A model generated the notes under the pieces. That model was not told the DNA's origin, ran no database searches, and saw only the letters and a program-made list of their open reading frames with translations. From an uncultured Verrucomicrobiales bacterium (GTDB taxonomy: Bacteria; Verrucomicrobiota; Verrucomicrobiia; Verrucomicrobiales; Akkermansiaceae), in NCBI GenBank assembly GCA_937928735.1, contig CALFVF010000031.1:1-54781 (forward strand): DNA of 54,781 nt, given 5' to 3'. Both the position numbers and the translations under genes were made by a program. The first letter of the stretch is position 1. Every line of letters starts with the position of its first letter. Shown here piece by piece: positions 41,028 to 51,049 of this stretch.

Positions 41028-42356
41028 ATGTTATCTTTAAAAACAACAATCAGCTGTACTCTCGCACTCAGCGCAATGATATACTTCTTCCTTCCCGAGA
41101 AGAACAACCAACAATCCACTACAGAAAACCCCAGTAACAATCTCCGCAAAGCTCAAAGAAGTAGTGCCCCATCCCACTCAACGAATCCCAAAAAACACAG
41201 CACACGTTCTCCCCACATCGATGAACTACGCAGACATGCAAAACAACTTGCAGAAAATGACCCAAAAGAAGGAATTCGCATTCTAGAAAAGTTAGAAGGG
41301 AATGAGCGCCGCGTATTTGCCTCGGTTTTTTTCAAAGTATGGGCCGAATCCGCCCCCGCAGAATGCTTCGCCTGTGTCAGTGAGTGGTGGGAGGGAGACG
41401 ACTTAGCCTTCGTCAATGACACAGAAGTCGTCGCCGCCATTTGGGCCAGCCAAAACCCACTAGAAGCATCTAACGAAATCTATCGTTATGTGCAAACTCT
41501 TAGCCAAAGTAGTGAATTTCATTCTGCTTACATACTTGTTTCAGCAGTCGGTGAGTGGGCACACGACCAACCAGACCAAGCCTACCAGTGGCTACAGCAA
41601 CTACCCCATGACTACACACAAGGAGTTGCCCTCACAACTGTCATTGAGCATTGGGCACAAAAAGACCCCATTGCAGCACTAAGAACAAGTACTGATGAGA
41701 ACACGAATTCAGAAGAGCGCAACCTCATCTACCAAGCCGCTCTCTCCGAATGGTCAAGGACTGATCCGAGTCAATCGGCTCAATGGTTACTTAAAAACAT
41801 AGAAACCAAAGACCTCATTCACCTCGAACAAACGGCTAGCAACATCAGCCAGAATTTTTTTAATCAAGCCGACATAGGCGAAATCACAGCGTGGATCAGC
41901 CAAATCCAAGAACCTAACATCAAGGAAAGCGCGGTAGTCACCATGGCATCTCTATGGGGCAATAGTGAGAGAACTAATGAAAACTTATTGGGAGAACTCG
42001 CCACACAACTCCAAGAATCTGGCGATGAAGCCTATGGTCGAGGACTCTATGAAGCCACCCATTCACTAAGCTCAAAAAGTCCTGCAAGTGTCACAAATTG
42101 GCTAAATCAACAAGACAGTTACAACTCCGCCACAGATCAAGTCATCTCAGCCTACCTTACAGCCGCAACTAACAAACAATCCTTCAAAGACCTCTTCGCG
42201 TGGTCCCAAAGACTCACAGAGCGCAACCTCAGAGACCAGCAGCAATACCTTTTAATCAGTCGCCTTAACCAACAAGACAAAATAACCCACCAAGAATGGA
42301 TAGAACAAAACGGCGAGAATCTATCACCACAAACAAAGAATCTCCTAGAACAGTAA
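41028..42356 (+). CDS. membrane-anchored helical-repeat protein of unknown function
   Basis: 442 residues with an N-terminal signal-anchor (about 5-22), a Ser/Asn-rich linker (about 25-62) and then degenerate helical repeats of about 33-40 residues. The repeats are recognisable by W-x-x-x-D/N-P-x-x-A-x-x-W/L: VGEWAHDQPDQAYQWLQQLP, IEHWAQKDPIAALRT, LSEWSRTDPSQSAQWLLKN, and WASQNPLEASNEIY. Similar repeat proteins are common and lineage-specific in Verrucomicrobia; function unknown. It is 32 bp from the beta-helix gene and probably co-transcribed. Confidence 0.65.
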   Translation: MLSLKTTISCTLALSAMIYFFLPEKNNQQSTTENPSNNLRKAQRSSAPSHSTNPKKHSTRSPHIDELRRHAKQLAENDPKEGIRILEKLEGNERRVFASVFFKVWAESAPAECFACVSEWWEGDDLAFVNDTEVVAAIWASQNPLEASNEIYRYVQTLSQSSEFHSAYILVSAVGEWAHDQPDQAYQWLQQLPHDYTQGVALTTVIEHWAQKDPIAALRTSTDENTNSEERNLIYQAALSEWSRTDPSQSAQWLLKNIETKDLIHLEQTASNISQNFFNQADIGEITAWISQIQEPNIKESAVVTMASLWGNSERTNENLLGELATQLQESGDEAYGRGLYEATHSLSSKSPASVTNWLNQQDSYNSATDQVISAYLTAATNKQSFKDLFAWSQRLTERNLRDQQQYLLISRLNQQDKITHQEWIEQNGENLSPQTKNLLEQ

Positions 42357-42388
42357 GACAATAGAACAACAACGAATTCATTGAAACT

Positions 42389-43597
42389 ATGACATACCAC
42401 AAAATAAAACAACTAGCAGCGCTGCTCTTGCTCATGACCTGCTCCATAACCCAGCTCCAAGCCATGGGTTACAGCTCAAGTGCTGCGGATGCGTTCACCC
42501 GGCCCTTAAGGAATTTCCCCGACGGCCAAAAAACACTCCAAGAGGTCATTGATGAAAATCAGAGGCGAGGAGCACGAATTCGTTTTGCTGGAAACCGAAC
42601 ATACACCTTTGACACTATTCTACTGAGAAGCAACATCCACCTCCAGATTCCATCCAGTGTGACCATTGAGTCAACCACCTCCTCTGGTGTTCTTTTTGAT
42701 ATCGGCTCCGAGACCGAAGAAGTTGAAAATGTGAGTATCATTGGTCGAGGCGGACGCTTCACCATCAGCTTGACCAATCGCGCACCCCAAGACCGAATTC
42801 GCCCTATCGTCACCCGTTGGGCAGATAATGTCCTTCTACGCAATATCAACATTATAGACCGCCAAACATTCTTCAACGGTGTCACTTCTATAGAACCACG
42901 CAAGAACCGCTTCACTCGACGCCTCACTGTAAAAAACGTCAGCCTCTTCGCTGCTGAAGGAGGCTTTGGCCTCTACCAATGCGGTCGTGTTTCCAATGCC
43001 GTATTTGACAATGTTGCCTCAACTGGAGGGATTGCCCTACGTCTAGAAACCCAAACTGCTAGAACAAACACTGGTATTCGTAACGTCACAGCGAACAATG
43101 TCCGTGGAACCAATGGCCGTGCCGCACTCTCACTCAGTCCTCATGGCGCCGACAGTTCTGATGTCACCATAGAAAACGTTACTTCAAACGGCTGTGCTTA
43201 TGGCGTCTTAGCTGTCAATGGCTTTGGCAGCCGTATCGGAGCCTTTTCTGACACCACAGTCACCAATGTGACAGCCACATATAGCGCTGACCAAGCCCGC
43301 GAAGGACTCTTTCGCAGAGCCCAGATCCACACCAACTCAGAATGGCAAAGATTACTCAATCTCCCTAGAAATCTAGGAAGAACACGACGACAGCTAGAGA
43401 GCCGAGGTGCCGATGGCGAAAACTTAGCCGGCCCCTCACTCATGGGAATCATTCTTCAAGACGGCACAGAGGACGGCATAACCATTGATGGCCGCCTGCG
43501 CTACAATAATTTCCCTCGTGGAGTGGTTCGCTTTGGCACAGAGCGCACACCTTTCAGGAACGTAGCTGTAAGCAGAATCAACGCCCTTCCTCAGTAA
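42389..43597 (+). CDS. secreted right-handed parallel beta-helix protein
   Basis: 402 residues with a signal peptide (about 1-25, ending LQAMG). From residue about 45 the sequence shows the rung periodicity of pectate-lyase-like folds, with recurring N-x-x-I/V-x-N-V/I patterns (VENVSIIGRGG, NVLLRNINIIDR, TVKNVSLFAAEGG, GIRNVTANNVRG, VTIENVTSNG). It resembles GH28/pectin-lyase-like exoproteins, but no catalytic Asp cluster could be fixed, so a binding role is equally possible. A strong terminator follows at 43627. Confidence 0.75.
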   Translation: MTYHKIKQLAALLLLMTCSITQLQAMGYSSSAADAFTRPLRNFPDGQKTLQEVIDENQRRGARIRFAGNRTYTFDTILLRSNIHLQIPSSVTIESTTSSGVLFDIGSETEEVENVSIIGRGGRFTISLTNRAPQDRIRPIVTRWADNVLLRNINIIDRQTFFNGVTSIEPRKNRFTRRLTVKNVSLFAAEGGFGLYQCGRVSNAVFDNVASTGGIALRLETQTARTNTGIRNVTANNVRGTNGRAALSLSPHGADSSDVTIENVTSNGCAYGVLAVNGFGSRIGAFSDTTVTNVTATYSADQAREGLFRRAQIHTNSEWQRLLNLPRNLGRTRRQLESRGADGENLAGPSLMGIILQDGTEDGITIDGRLRYNNFPRGVVRFGTERTPFRNVAVSRINALPQ

Positions 43598-43626
43598 GCA
43601 CAAGCAGAATAAATATTCTCTTCTCA

Positions 43627-43658
43627 AAAGCCCACGTTACTCTACGTGGGCTTTTTTT
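43627..43658 (+). terminator. intrinsic terminator after the beta-helix gene
   Basis: AAAGCCCACGT/ACGTGGGCTTT with a six-base loop and a run of T, 30 bp after the stop codon. Confidence 0.92.
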
Positions 43659-43768
43659 CGTAATGATGCTGAATGATGGAAACGATGCGTGGCAATCGAC
43701 ATAAGACCCTCACCGTCAAATTCATTAAATTATTGTAACAATCAAAGTATTTTTATAACATATAGTTT

Positions 43769-45409
43769 ATGAAAATAATCTACACCCTCACCATCAGCTC
43801 TCTCCTTCTTATTCATTCTCTATCTGCTGACAGCGATCTTCAAAATCATCTAACAAAGTTAAAAGAAGTTTCAGAACAAATAAAAGTCAACTCAGATAAA
43901 GACACAGACAACTATCAACTTCATTCTTCGACAACAGTCACATCCCAAATCACAGAATTCATCCAGCAAGAGCGCTATAGTGAACTCTACCACTGGATCC
44001 AAAACAACCTTAAGTCCTACCCCCATCTATCAGAAGAATACAAGTCTATTTTATTATCATTAAATGCTGAACTAAAACGACTCATCGAAGAAAGCGAAGG
44101 TAAGGAGATTTCTGAAATAAAATCCATTTTAGAGCAAATAAAAACAACAATCTACAAATCCAAAAAACCTGAAGACCTTGATGATCTATTAGCTCTCGTT
44201 TCCTCTAAGAGCAAACTTTTTTCTTCGCATTCACACTCGTTTTCCAGCACTCAAAACAAAGAACTCAAAGCATTAAAACAATCCCTCCAGAGTAGTGGCC
44301 GAATCGTCTCTGAGTGGCAGAATTATCTTATCGCAGAAATTGCTAACAATAGTCAAGAATGCCGCCGATCACTGGAAAATCTATCTCGTTCACTCACGGA
44401 GAATCCTATCATTCCTAGATCATATGTCCTCAGACTATTAAATCCAGTACCTGTAGAACAAGCTTCAGCCACGCAAGGAGCCCATACAAGTTCAGATGGT
44501 GACCAAAATACCGAAGACACCCCGATCCCAGCAACAAACTTTACACCTTTCCCCGACATTGTTCAGAGACTAACAGACGGAGAGGACATCCAAGTCGTCA
44601 GTGACCTCATCCAACAACTACCTCAAGCCCAATTTGACAGCAGAGAAGTCACCAACTTCAATGGTGCTCTCATGGTGCTGAAGGGCTTTGATACAAAATC
44701 AAACACCTCAAGTTTCAATGAGGCCATGGACTACTTGAGGAGAAGCCATCGCTCATCCAGCGATATCAGGTTGGATACATTCGCTAAGGCGAGAAATAAA
44801 ATCATTATGCCCATTCTACTCGAAAAATATGCTGATGTTCTTACAGATACTAATGAGCAGTTTCATTCCCCAGAGTCTCTTTTAAACCACTTATTTGATC
44901 TCGTTCGCAAAGAGAAAAACTGGCAGCGCTCGATTTCAGTGACCAAGGATCTAGAAACCTACGCTGACTTTTTACGCTCCCCTTCCGAAACTTCCTATCG
45001 TAATAAAGCTAGTGCTCTCACAAGCTTGGCTAAAGCAGAAGCAGCAAGTGTCACTGGTGAAGTTGGGCTCGGCATTAAAAACTACCGCACTGCTATCTCT
45101 AAAACAGATGACCCACTTATTTTTCAAATTTGCTTTGAAGGACTACAGAACCTACGCGAAACATATCCAGAAGAATACAATGCCGCTTCCGAATTAGAGA
45201 AGGCGACTACCTTTGTCGAACTAGACCAGCGTCTCGCTCGCTACGCCTATTCCCGCAGGCAATCCAGCTACAGAGACCGTCATTCCGAATCTGCTATAAC
45301 TCCCGAAGTTCAAAAGCTCATTACAGAGACCATACAAGTGGAGCTTTCAAAGAAGAAGCTCGATGGTCTTGACGACAAGCTCGAAACAGACGCTTCAAAA
45401 AGTGAGTAA
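43769..45409 (+). CDS. secreted helical protein of unknown function
   Basis: 546 residues with a signal peptide (about 1-20, LTISSLLLIHSLSADS). The mature part is polar, almost entirely helical, with Lys/Glu/Ser-rich stretches and a Pro/Thr-rich linker near 240-265. It has weak TPR-like character between about 265 and 480 (FNEAMDYLRRSHRS, ASALTSLAKAEAAS). Codon use is visibly richer in AAA/AAT/TCA than in neighbours, hinting at a different history. No family recognised. Its stop is 9 bp from the stop of the convergent CotH/LTD gene, leaving no room for a terminator. Confidence 0.65.
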   Translation: MKIIYTLTISSLLLIHSLSADSDLQNHLTKLKEVSEQIKVNSDKDTDNYQLHSSTTVTSQITEFIQQERYSELYHWIQNNLKSYPHLSEEYKSILLSLNAELKRLIEESEGKEISEIKSILEQIKTTIYKSKKPEDLDDLLALVSSKSKLFSSHSHSFSSTQNKELKALKQSLQSSGRIVSEWQNYLIAEIANNSQECRRSLENLSRSLTENPIIPRSYVLRLLNPVPVEQASATQGAHTSSDGDQNTEDTPIPATNFTPFPDIVQRLTDGEDIQVVSDLIQQLPQAQFDSREVTNFNGALMVLKGFDTKSNTSSFNEAMDYLRRSHRSSSDIRLDTFAKARNKIIMPILLEKYADVLTDTNEQFHSPESLLNHLFDLVRKEKNWQRSISVTKDLETYADFLRSPSETSYRNKASALTSLAKAEAASVTGEVGLGIKNYRTAISKTDDPLIFQICFEGLQNLRETYPEEYNAASELEKATTFVELDQRLARYAYSRRQSSYRDRHSESAITPEVQKLITETIQVELSKKKLDGLDDKLETDASKSE

Positions 45410-45418
45410 ACACGCCCT

Positions 45419-48400
45419 TTAGTTTCTCTGCTGAACTTGTAGTCGATAGAAGGCTCTCCGCTCTGTAAGTGTGAAGGGTTCTATGGTGATGGTTTCCACT
45501 CCATTGCCAATGATTTCTCTGGAGCGAAACTGTTCTGAAGGGATTTGTGTCCAGCTATTGAGTGTCAAATCTGTCGACTCAAAGAGTGAAATTACGACAT
45601 CATCGGCATTAGGCACTCGCTGGAAGGACAGCTGTAGTGTATCCCCTGTGAGCTCTCCTCGCAGACCTGCTCCAGTGGAGCCAAATGCATAGTCAAGAAG
45701 CCCTTCATTAGAGGTGTCAGAGAGGCTTAATTGATCTGTGGTGCCAGGATTACCACCGATGGATGCACTAATGCGCCAAAGAGAAGACTCTAGACTTAGT
45801 GGATCACGGGCCTCTTCTGGTGCGACACGCACAAGACTATGCCCCAGACCATCCGCTCCCTGTGGCCACTGTGCTCCATCATTGTAGCGAAATCTTTCTA
45901 CCTCCACCCCATTGGCGTCTAAATAGACTAGTTCTTCTCCGTCGTTACTAAGCCTTCCTCTGTAGTCAGATGGTCTAAGAACAAGGAATGCATTCGCTCC
46001 CAAAATCGTGCCCGCAGGAAAGGTGTATTCTATACCTTCCACAAAACTCACACCACTGAGGTCGAGTGGCGCATCAGTTAGGTTAAATAACTCGAGGAAT
46101 TCATCATCCTCTGCCGTGCCCAGTGGATTATAGAGGATCTCAGAAATAGCTAGTCGGCCTGCAGCAGCAATAGTCACGCCACTTGGTGCAAATACCGCCT
46201 GCACTGTGGCGTCACTACGAAAAGATGGTGTGATTCTCGCAGCGCGATCACTCACATCTCCCTCCCAGCGTACAAATACATGCCCTGGCTTTGGCTCCGC
46301 AGTCAGGCGAATAGGAAACTGCGAAAAATAACGTCCTAATTCACGCCCCTCAGTCACTCTAAAACCATGCACACGAACTTCTCCCATTGATCGGTCTGTA
46401 CTAGAAATATTCACACCCACAATGTCAGGTAACCCGTGAGTTACTCTCATATCCTCCAGTGATCCCGTGAGACGCGCTGCTGGTAAGTCGCGAATAAACT
46501 GCACACTATTCTCCCACTCTGTGAGGCTTTCCGGGGACAAATCTCTTTCCTCTCTGACATTAGGCAGCAAGGGGCGGTTGACTCGCGCTCTTCGTCTCCG
46601 ATAGTACTCGATGGTATCTGGCATTTCACCTCTAAGCTCATTGGCAACACGATCAACAATCAGCTCCAATCTCTCTGCATAGCCAAAAAGATTTTGATAA
46701 GCTGCGATAAATTGCACCTGTTCTTCCCAAAAACGAATATCTTCGCCAGCCGGATCTAGTGAGCTAGTCCAGCTAATCTCTGACCAGCTTGATGGGAGAG
46801 ACAAGTTAGCTCTAAATACCTGCTGAAATAGATTAAAAGCATCATCATAGTCATGGAGACTAATACGTCTTGGTTGAGTAGGGTCTTCAGGTGTCCAAAT
46901 TGGTATAGTCCGGTCAACCACATTACTCATGGACTCCCTAACAGCATCATCCAGAAGAGCTTCATCCAATCGTTGAATATTATTAACTCGTTCAATAATA
47001 TTAGAGTTTGTTAGATCAGACAAACCTTGCTTCACTCCAAAAAAATAAGCCCCCCGTCCTACTGTTCGCCCCCTACTAGCAGATCCAGAAATGTCAAAAT
47101 ATTGACTTACAAATTCATTGTCATCATCTTCACGTAGATTGATATGCCCAAGATACTCTCCATTTAAATAGAGAACACAAGGACGATAGCCTTCATAGTC
47201 AACATCCACAATATCTCCAGTACTATAAAATCGGGAAACCAAGGCATCTCGCATACGAGTTGAGGCGAAGTCTTGAGAAGTATTTCGCAGAAGAATTCGC
47301 TCGAAATTCTTTTCTCTGGGTTTTTCCCGAAAGAACGCGTGATCCAGAGAGTCTTTTCCAAATCTTGCTCTAGCTCTCAATTTCCCATTGAGTGGAGGAA
47401 GGCTGGCGCTGTTATTCCCAGAGCGTTCATACTCTGTGTACTGGCTAACGGCTAATGACCCATCTGTTTCTAAAAAATCAACCCGAACTCGCCCTGAGAT
47501 ATCATACCACCCGTAGTATTGATCATCGGTCAGTCGTGTTATGGGAAACTCACCCGTATCCACGACATTATCAGCGGTCAACATGATGATTGGTAAATCA
47601 TGCACTACATCAAAGAGGAACGTTCGTGAGGCGGTTTCACTCACATTATCTCCTTCTATTGCGACGGCCTTTAAAGCCACGCCGCGCACCATCTCCGCAT
47701 CAGGGTCAGTGGGTAGAGGGGGTGCTGAGATACTTAGTGCTCCTGTATAGAGTGGCGAACTAGTCGTCGGATTTGTCCCATCGAGTGTGTAGCGTATCTC
47801 TGTACCTGGATTTGCTTCTAGTGTAACGCTCAAAGATCCAGAATACACGCCAGATTCTTCACTCACAGAGGGGCGCCTTACAAAGGATACAAAAGAACTC
47901 GCTTCATCATTCTCAGCCCCAATGGAAGGTGTTGAGAAAAACGCTATACTTCCATCTTGCAGGCGCCCATAGGAAATATCTGCCCTCTGCGAAGGGAATT
48001 CTAATCGATCCACGGTGTCACCTGAGGCATCTCGTAAATGCACAAGCTCTCCACCAGCCGAGAGTCTAAAATCTGTCTGTAATTCACTCGCCTGGCCGTC
48101 CGCTATTATGACGAGAAAACCATTGGCTGGAACCAATGTGCCTGCCGGCAGGATCCAAGGCAGAGTAGAATCATCATCGGCAATACCAAACCCACTAACA
48201 TCGATGTCTGTATTGGTGAGATTCTTTAGTTCGATGGCATCGGGGGTCTCACTTGACCCATTAGGTACAAAAGCTCCACCATTACTAGCGAGCACCTCAT
48301 TGATGACTAATTCATTATTCGTGACCTGCGCCATTAAGGCCGCCGAGCTAAATAGCCATGCTGTCACTATAGCCACAGCTAGCGCTAGCTCAGAAACGAC

Positions 48401-48463
48401 CTGTAAGAATGATAGACCAACTAAATAAAAACCTTTGGAAATCCGCGTTTGCCCCATACTCAT
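45419..48463 (-). CDS. large secreted protein with lamin-tail and CotH-like domains
   Basis: 1014 residues. Signal segment about 20-45, then a lamin-tail domain (about 50-155: ELVINEVLASNGG, DAIELKNLTNTDIDVSGFGI). Next is a chitobiase/FN3-like bridge (about 205-285: IRYTLDGTNPTTSSPLYTGA), a CotH kinase-like domain (about 285-700: ERILLRNTSQDFASTRMRDA, LYLNGEYLGHINLRED), and a second lamin-tail domain (about 775-885: ISEILYNPLGTAEDDEFLEL). The end (RRAFYRLQVQQRN) resembles a short C-terminal motif recurrent in Verrucomicrobia exoproteins. Related CotH proteins are kinases of secreted proteins; the active-site residues were not verified here. Confidence 0.8.
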   Translation of the reverse strand: MSMGQTRISKGFYLVGLSFLQVVSELALAVAIVTAWLFSSAALMAQVTNNELVINEVLASNGGAFVPNGSSETPDAIELKNLTNTDIDVSGFGIADDDSTLPWILPAGTLVPANGFLVIIADGQASELQTDFRLSAGGELVHLRDASGDTVDRLEFPSQRADISYGRLQDGSIAFFSTPSIGAENDEASSFVSFVRRPSVSEESGVYSGSLSVTLEANPGTEIRYTLDGTNPTTSSPLYTGALSISAPPLPTDPDAEMVRGVALKAVAIEGDNVSETASRTFLFDVVHDLPIIMLTADNVVDTGEFPITRLTDDQYYGWYDISGRVRVDFLETDGSLAVSQYTEYERSGNNSASLPPLNGKLRARARFGKDSLDHAFFREKPREKNFERILLRNTSQDFASTRMRDALVSRFYSTGDIVDVDYEGYRPCVLYLNGEYLGHINLREDDDNEFVSQYFDISGSASRGRTVGRGAYFFGVKQGLSDLTNSNIIERVNNIQRLDEALLDDAVRESMSNVVDRTIPIWTPEDPTQPRRISLHDYDDAFNLFQQVFRANLSLPSSWSEISWTSSLDPAGEDIRFWEEQVQFIAAYQNLFGYAERLELIVDRVANELRGEMPDTIEYYRRRRARVNRPLLPNVREERDLSPESLTEWENSVQFIRDLPAARLTGSLEDMRVTHGLPDIVGVNISSTDRSMGEVRVHGFRVTEGRELGRYFSQFPIRLTAEPKPGHVFVRWEGDVSDRAARITPSFRSDATVQAVFAPSGVTIAAAGRLAISEILYNPLGTAEDDEFLELFNLTDAPLDLSGVSFVEGIEYTFPAGTILGANAFLVLRPSDYRGRLSNDGEELVYLDANGVEVERFRYNDGAQWPQGADGLGHSLVRVAPEEARDPLSLESSLWRISASIGGNPGTTDQLSLSDTSNEGLLDYAFGSTGAGLRGELTGDTLQLSFQRVPNADDVVISLFESTDLTLNSWTQIPSEQFRSREIIGNGVETITIEPFTLTERRAFYRLQVQQRN

Positions 48464-48525
48464 GAGATCATGAGTTAGACTAACAAAACTATATTGTCAC
48501 GAACAATTCCAATCTATACACAAGT

Positions 48526-49320
48526 TTAAAATATAATCTCTGAATTATGACTCTTATTTCTTGATTCATAGATGACCTCTTCGAGCGTCAGCCCATCCGC
48601 TGGCGCACAGAGTGGAGACTTTCGCCCTTTTTGATCCTGCCCACGCTCTAATAAATACAGATGATCATCTAACCGCAGGCGCCCTTGTGCACACTGGACA
48701 GCAGCCCCCACCATGAGGCGCACCATTTTATAGAGAAATCCATTCCCGGTAAACACTAAGCGGTAGCCCTCTGGGAGGATTTCCACACGACTTGTGTAGA
48801 TACTGCGGCGATACTCTGTCTGCTCTGTTTCATTCCCTCGAAATGCGGCAAAGGCACGAAAATCATGCTCGCCTAGATAGTGCTCCATTGCCTGCTCCAG
48901 CGACGCTGGATCTAGCTGGCGTGGTAGGTGCCAGCACCGCGCTGCCTTGTGAGGGTGGAGCACGGGTGCGAGCGAGAGCTCATAGCTATAGGTCTTTTTC
49001 TGTGCGGAGAAGCGCGCGTGGAAATCATCACTCACTTCCTCACAGGACATAATGCGTATCGAGGGCGGTAGCTTTGTGTTTAATGCTGGCACCCAGTTAA
49101 AGGGATTCATGTCCACACTAGCTGGAGCATCGAAGTGCGCTACCTGCGCATTCGCATGCACTCCTGTGTCTGTTCTCCCAGAGCCATACAGCTGGACTGG
49201 TGTCTTCGCCACTTCTGCGAGGGCTTCTTCTATACAGGCCTGAATCGTTCGACTATTGGGCTGGATCTGCCAGCCTGAGTAGGGCTGCCCGTCGTAGGCT
49301 ATGGTGAGTTTTAGACGCAT
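48526..49320 (-). CDS. truA: tRNA pseudouridine synthase A
   Basis: Makes pseudouridine at 38-40 of the tRNA anticodon arm. N-terminal IAYDGQPYSGWQIQPNSRTI, catalytic Asp in GSGRTDTGVHANAQVAHFD, and the later GNGFLYKMVRLMVGA are diagnostic. Length 264 is normal. It is followed on the same strand by a 62-bp gap and the long exoprotein gene; upstream, ruvX ends 9 bp before its start, indicating one operon. Confidence 0.96.
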   Translation of the reverse strand: MRLKLTIAYDGQPYSGWQIQPNSRTIQACIEEALAEVAKTPVQLYGSGRTDTGVHANAQVAHFDAPASVDMNPFNWVPALNTKLPPSIRIMSCEEVSDDFHARFSAQKKTYSYELSLAPVLHPHKAARCWHLPRQLDPASLEQAMEHYLGEHDFRAFAAFRGNETEQTEYRRSIYTSRVEILPEGYRLVFTGNGFLYKMVRLMVGAAVQCAQGRLRLDDHLYLLERGQDQKGRKSPLCAPADGLTLEEVIYESRNKSHNSEIIF

Positions 49321-49329
49321 AGGGTGGTG

Positions 49330-49776
49330 TTAGTGGATGTCTCCGAATTCTTGTGTTTGCTCCCCTAACCATGTGCTGAGGATTTCTACAGCCGCTGCCT
49401 GATCAATGAGGTTTTTTTGTTTGCGAGCATTCTTTCCTGCGGCATGAAGCTTCTGGGCGGCACTCACTGTCGTGTAGCGCTCGTCAACAAGGTGTAGTGG
49501 CAAGGCATAATCTAACATTTTTTGTAGCTCTTTTGCGAATTTTCGCACTTTTATGGAAGAGGCACTTTCTGCGCCATCAAGCTTAAGTGGTAGGCCAAGC
49601 ACAATTTGCTTCACCTCTCTCTGCTCGATGAGTTCCTTGATGCGGCAGAGGGGGTCGACTTGTTTCGTCGCTATCGTCTCCACTGGGTGTGCCATGAGAC
49701 CAAGAGCATCTGTCGCTGCCACGCCAATTCGAGCATCGCCGTAGTCAATTCCTAATACAGGGTGGTCTTCGCTCAT
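49330..49776 (-). CDS. ruvX: RuvX/YqgF-family Holliday-junction resolvase-like protein
   Basis: RNase H-fold protein of 148 residues, implicated in pre-16S rRNA processing. GIDYGDARIGVAATDALG holds the first catalytic Asp; IVLGLPLKLDG and the LVDERYTTVSAAQKL region carry the other acidic residues. It lies between bioF (49 bp upstream) and truA (9 bp downstream) on the same strand. Confidence 0.94.
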   Translation of the reverse strand: MSEDHPVLGIDYGDARIGVAATDALGLMAHPVETIATKQVDPLCRIKELIEQREVKQIVLGLPLKLDGAESASSIKVRKFAKELQKMLDYALPLHLVDERYTTVSAAQKLHAAGKNARKQKNLIDQAAAVEILSTWLGEQTQEFGDIH

Positions 49777-49825
49777 GCCTAAAAGCTAAATGAGTCTCTT
49801 CGGGAGAAAAGCGTAAAGTGCGCAC

Positions 49826-51001
49826 TCAGTCCTCATCTCTCTCTTCCGCTCTCAGTGTGAGTAGCTTTTGAGCGAATGCCTGGATCGCCTCACCGCTGTG
49901 CTGCGAGGTGATGGTGATTCTTAATCTCGCTGTGTTCCTAGGTACTGTGGGATAGCGAATAGCGGGGCAGAAAAACCCTGAGGTCTTGAGTTTATCTTGT
50001 AACTCAAGCGCTTGGGTACTCTCGCCAACATGCCACGGGATAATGGCGGAACTCGGCACCTTATTAAGCTGCGCGTGATCTTTAAAGCAGGCGATATTCT
50101 CCCACAATGCTTCTCTTCTTTCTGCGCCAGCATCTGAGCTCATCAGCCTCAGAGCGGCAAGGGCTGCGAGCGCCTGTGCTGGTGGTGGTGCGCTCGAGTA
50201 GATAAGGGAGCGCGCCCGATTCGTAAATAAGTCGATATAGTCTCTCGACGCGCAGATATAGCCGCCAGCCACTCCCGCGGCCTTTCCTAGTGTCCCCATC
50301 TGTATGTCGACAGACTCACTGAGTCCTAGCTGCTCCACAAGTCCCAAGCCCTTATGGCCTAGTACTCCTACGCCGTGCGCCTCATCCACCATGAGGACAA
50401 ATTCGTAGCGCTCCTTAAGAGCCACTATATCTTCTAGACGAGCATAATCGCCGTCCATAGAAAAGACAGATTCGGTGAGAACAAGCACCCTCTGCGCGGC
50501 ACAGCGCTTTGCGGCTACTTGAGTCAGAATGGTCTCTAACTGATCGATTCGATTGTGCCCAAAGACACGTATCTTCGCCCCACTCAGGCGCGCGCCATCA
50601 ATCAATGAGGCGTGGCAGAGCTTATCGAGTATCACCACATCTTCTTTCCCCACGAGACCACTAACCACACCGAGAGCTGTCGAATAGCCATTGGCGAAGC
50701 TCAGTGCAGCCTCACTGCCCTTTGCTTCCGCCAGCCATGTTTCTAACTGATCGTGCGCACCTAATGACCCAGTCACTAGGCGAGATGCTCCCGCACCCAC
50801 TCCCCATTCTTGCACACCGCGCTCAAAGGCTTCTTTCACCAGTGGATGCTGGGAGAGTCCTAGGTAGTCATTAGAGCCAAAATTCGTGTACCACGATCCA
50901 TTCTCACAAATCTCTGTCCCTTCTATAGCCTCTATGGTACGGAGCTGGCGACGCAGTGCCGCCTCCTCTAGCTGCTGGAGCTCTTCTCTGGGCGTTCGCA
51001 T
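49826..51001 (-). CDS. bioF: 8-amino-7-oxononanoate synthase
   Basis: PLP enzyme of biotin synthesis joining pimeloyl-thioester and alanine. Fold-type I alpha-oxoamine synthase features: NFGSNDYLGLSQHP, GVGAGASRLVTGSLGAHDQL, ESVFSMDGDYARL, MVDEAHGVGVLG, and the PLP Lys in MGTLGKAAGVAGGY. Length 391 is typical; KBL and serine palmitoyltransferase are relatives but the start sequence and length favour BioF, as does bioB in the same window. Local neighbours are not biotin genes. Confidence 0.88.
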   Translation of the reverse strand: MRTPREELQQLEEAALRRQLRTIEAIEGTEICENGSWYTNFGSNDYLGLSQHPLVKEAFERGVQEWGVGAGASRLVTGSLGAHDQLETWLAEAKGSEAALSFANGYSTALGVVSGLVGKEDVVILDKLCHASLIDGARLSGAKIRVFGHNRIDQLETILTQVAAKRCAAQRVLVLTESVFSMDGDYARLEDIVALKERYEFVLMVDEAHGVGVLGHKGLGLVEQLGLSESVDIQMGTLGKAAGVAGGYICASRDYIDLFTNRARSLIYSSAPPPAQALAALAALRLMSSDAGAERREALWENIACFKDHAQLNKVPSSAIIPWHVGESTQALELQDKLKTSGFFCPAIRYPTVPRNTARLRITITSQHSGEAIQAFAQKLLTLRAEERDED

Positions 51002-51049
51002 GACTAGTCCATTCTACTTACCTAACTACTATCATTTATTCATACTACA

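Noticed and set aside
48015..48428. 137-residue plus-strand frame
   Set aside because: Antisense to the lamin-tail domain of the CotH-like exoprotein.
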